Below are positions 5,394 through 6,888 of a stretch of 6,888 nucleotides of DNA, piece by piece (positions within the stretch are counted from its first letter, which is position 1; each line of letters starts with the position of its first letter). A program made the position numbers and the translations under genes. The stretch is from positions 1 to 6,888 of the forward strand of contig CAKVJR010000090.1 in the NCBI GenBank assembly GCA_934754855.1, given 5' to 3'. Source of the DNA: an uncultured Candidatus Melainabacteria bacterium. GTDB taxonomy: Bacteria; Cyanobacteriota; Vampirovibrionia; Gastranaerophilales; Gastranaerophilaceae. Below the pieces are notes generated by a model. It was given only the letters and a program-made list of their open reading frames with translations. It was not told where the DNA came from and made no database searches.

Positions 5394-6888
5394 AAATCAG
5401 AGCAATATTATTCGTAATATTATTCTTTTTGGCATTATTCTCTACGAATTGTGTGGCGATGTCCGCTGATTTGTCGGAAATTCAGACTAAACAAAAAGAA
5501 CTTTCTTATTTACGACATTCTGATTTGAAAGAATTGGTGTTCTTTTCGGGATATGATGTTTATTATGACAGAAATCTTCAATATAATCCTAAAATCAGGC
5601 AATTGATTAATGAATTTGATGTTGCGGTGAAACATGCCGAGCAGTCTAATGTTTCGGTTGCGTATTATGAATTTCGGAATATTTTGAACAAAATGGAGCC
5701 GAATGATTTTTATTATATGACGGCGGCTTATAAACTTTCTCAACTCGGATTTTTCTCGCTTGCCCACCTTGCGATGTCAAAAGTGCAAAATCGTGAAATT
5801 TGGGGCGAACATATTAATGCTATAAGAAAACTCTATTTCCCCGATATATTCTTGAAAACGCAGGAAGAGGTTTTCTTGGCGGGATTATATACCGATATTG
5901 TTTATAACAATTTGACAGATGAAAGTCTTGAGAAACTTGAAAAAAGCGGAAATGCCATTGTTAAATCCGATTACGCAAATTATTTGCGGGCGAGAGCATA
6001 TTATGAACAGAAAAATTATAAAGATGCTTTATCCGAGATTAACAGAGCGATTTCGGCAAATTCAGATAATTTGAATTACAAAAGATTTAAGACGGAAATT
6101 TTGACGGCGGACGGAAAAACGAAAGAGGCGTCTTCTCTTTTGAAGCAACTTTTGTCCGAGGAAATTCCGTTTGTTATGCTTGTCAAAGAGATTGATAAGA
6201 TTAAATATTATTCGCTTTCCGAAAGTACGAAAGATGAACTTTTGCAAAAATATTATCTTGCGCATTATTTTTATTTGAACAGAGATTATGCACGTGCGAT
6301 AAGCGAGTTGAATATGTTGCTTTTGAAAGGGGAATATAAAAATTCGCCGAAATTGCTCGGAAAGATTTATTTTTTGACAGGTGATTTCAAAAGTGCCAAA
6401 AAACTTTATGAAAAGGTTATTTCCAACGACAAAAAGGCTTATTATGCTCATAAAGGTTTGGGCGATATTTTGCTTTATGAAGACAGATATCAAGATGCAC
6501 TCGCCGAGTATAAAATTGCCGAAAAAGGTATGGGGCGTGACGTGGAAACTCTCGTGGCTCTTTGCGTTACATCTTTTAAGACAAAAGATTATAAACAGGC
6601 ATACAAATATCTTTTTAAGGCTCAAAAACTTGACGACAACAACTATAAGGTCCTTTATTTGTCCTCTCAAATTCAAAAAGACTTTGGTAAACAAAACCTG
6701 TTGAAATCATTGTCAAAGAATGTTTTTTATCCCGAGGGCTGGCTTGATATGTCAAGAGATGCCTTGGATTTGAACGATACAAAGTCAGCGGAAGAATACA
6801 TCAATGCGGCTGCGTATATTACGAAAAAATCCCCGAGATATTTTTATTATAAAAGTTTGTTAAATACTGCAAATAAGAACTACGGTAC
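5390..6888 (+). CDS. Exported TPR-repeat protein, 3' end beyond the window
   Basis: An uninterrupted frame of 499 codons runs to the right edge, so the gene is partial. It starts at TTG, which overlaps the preceding TGA as TTGA and has AAAGGA at the right distance; the first ATG in frame (5459) would remove the export signal. Residues 1-26 are a signal peptide: K2 and R4, a hydrophobic run at 5-17, and candidate signal peptidase I sites after A23 or A26. C21 follows Asn, so a lipoprotein is unlikely. The rest is helical and rich in Tyr and Lys. TPR units are visible at about 193-226, 285-315, 319-349, 351-383 and 385-417, with a probable further one near 448-482; residues 45-140 look like weaker repeats. 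TPR proteins bind other proteins, and this one should act outside the cytoplasmic membrane, perhaps in envelope assembly. I recognise no specific family. Co-translation with the HD-GYP protein suggests a shared process. Confidence 0.88.
   Translation, partial: MKIRAILFVILFFLALFSTNCVAMSADLSEIQTKQKELSYLRHSDLKELVFFSGYDVYYDRNLQYNPKIRQLINEFDVAVKHAEQSNVSVAYYEFRNILNKMEPNDFYYMTAAYKLSQLGFFSLAHLAMSKVQNREIWGEHINAIRKLYFPDIFLKTQEEVFLAGLYTDIVYNNLTDESLEKLEKSGNAIVKSDYANYLRARAYYEQKNYKDALSEINRAISANSDNLNYKRFKTEILTADGKTKEASSLLKQLLSEEIPFVMLVKEIDKIKYYSLSESTKDELLQKYYLAHYFYLNRDYARAISELNMLLLKGEYKNSPKLLGKIYFLTGDFKSAKKLYEKVISNDKKAYYAHKGLGDILLYEDRYQDALAEYKIAEKGMGRDVETLVALCVTSFKTKDYKQAYKYLFKAQKLDDNNYKVLYLSSQIQKDFGKQNLLKSLSKNVFYPEGWLDMSRDALDLNDTKSAEEYINAAAYITKKSPRYFYYKSLLNTANKNYG

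Noticed and set aside
5510..6694. Antisense frames (5510-5767 and 6062-6694, minus strand) opposite the TPR gene
   Set aside because: They lie opposite a continuous frame with a signal peptide and TPR repeats. Their products are low-complexity and rich in Ile, Phe, Lys and Arg, as expected for the reverse of an AT-rich gene.

Overview
This is an AT-rich bacterial window with dense coding and short intergenic gaps. It holds two divergent gene pairs separated by about 100 bp, plus a 320-bp non-coding left end that carries a dispersed hairpin repeat. No ribosomal RNA, tRNA, CRISPR array, transposase or phage gene is visible. The low G+C, the HD-GYP and TPR content, and the 'AGATTCTTCGCTCCGCTCAG'-type repeat would suit an anaerobic or host-associated lineage such as the non-photosynthetic cyanobacterial relatives (Gastranaerophilales/Melainabacteria). 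That placement is only an impression; the repeat type occurs in several phyla and no phylogenetic marker is present.

Minus strand, read right to left: a 230-residue family-2 glycosyltransferase of the dolichyl-/polyprenyl-phosphate sugar transferase type (3387 to 2695), then, after 10 bp, a 787-residue protein made of three tandem class I methyltransferase-like modules (2684 to 321). Together they look like a surface-glycan or glycoconjugate pair. All three methyltransferase-like modules have lost the usual SAM-binding glycine motif and the acidic residue after strand 2, yet keep a shared downstream signature. This protein is the least conventional element here.

Plus strand: a 635-residue cytoplasmic signalling protein (3486 to 5393) with N-terminal TPR-like helices, a GAF domain carrying the NKFDE motif seen in cyclic-nucleotide-binding GAFs, and a C-terminal HD-GYP domain, predicted to hydrolyse cyclic di-GMP. 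Its stop codon overlaps the TTG start of an exported TPR-repeat protein (5390 onward) that runs off the right edge. The 4-bp overlap and a good Shine-Dalgarno sequence inside the upstream gene point to translational coupling.

The 98-bp divergent spacer holds a clear sigma-70-type promoter for the plus-strand pair and a small inverted repeat just upstream of its -35 box. The left 320 bp hold two identical 45-bp direct repeats and an oppositely oriented relative of their core. All three share one hairpin plan with tandem G-A mismatches and a compensatory base-pair change.
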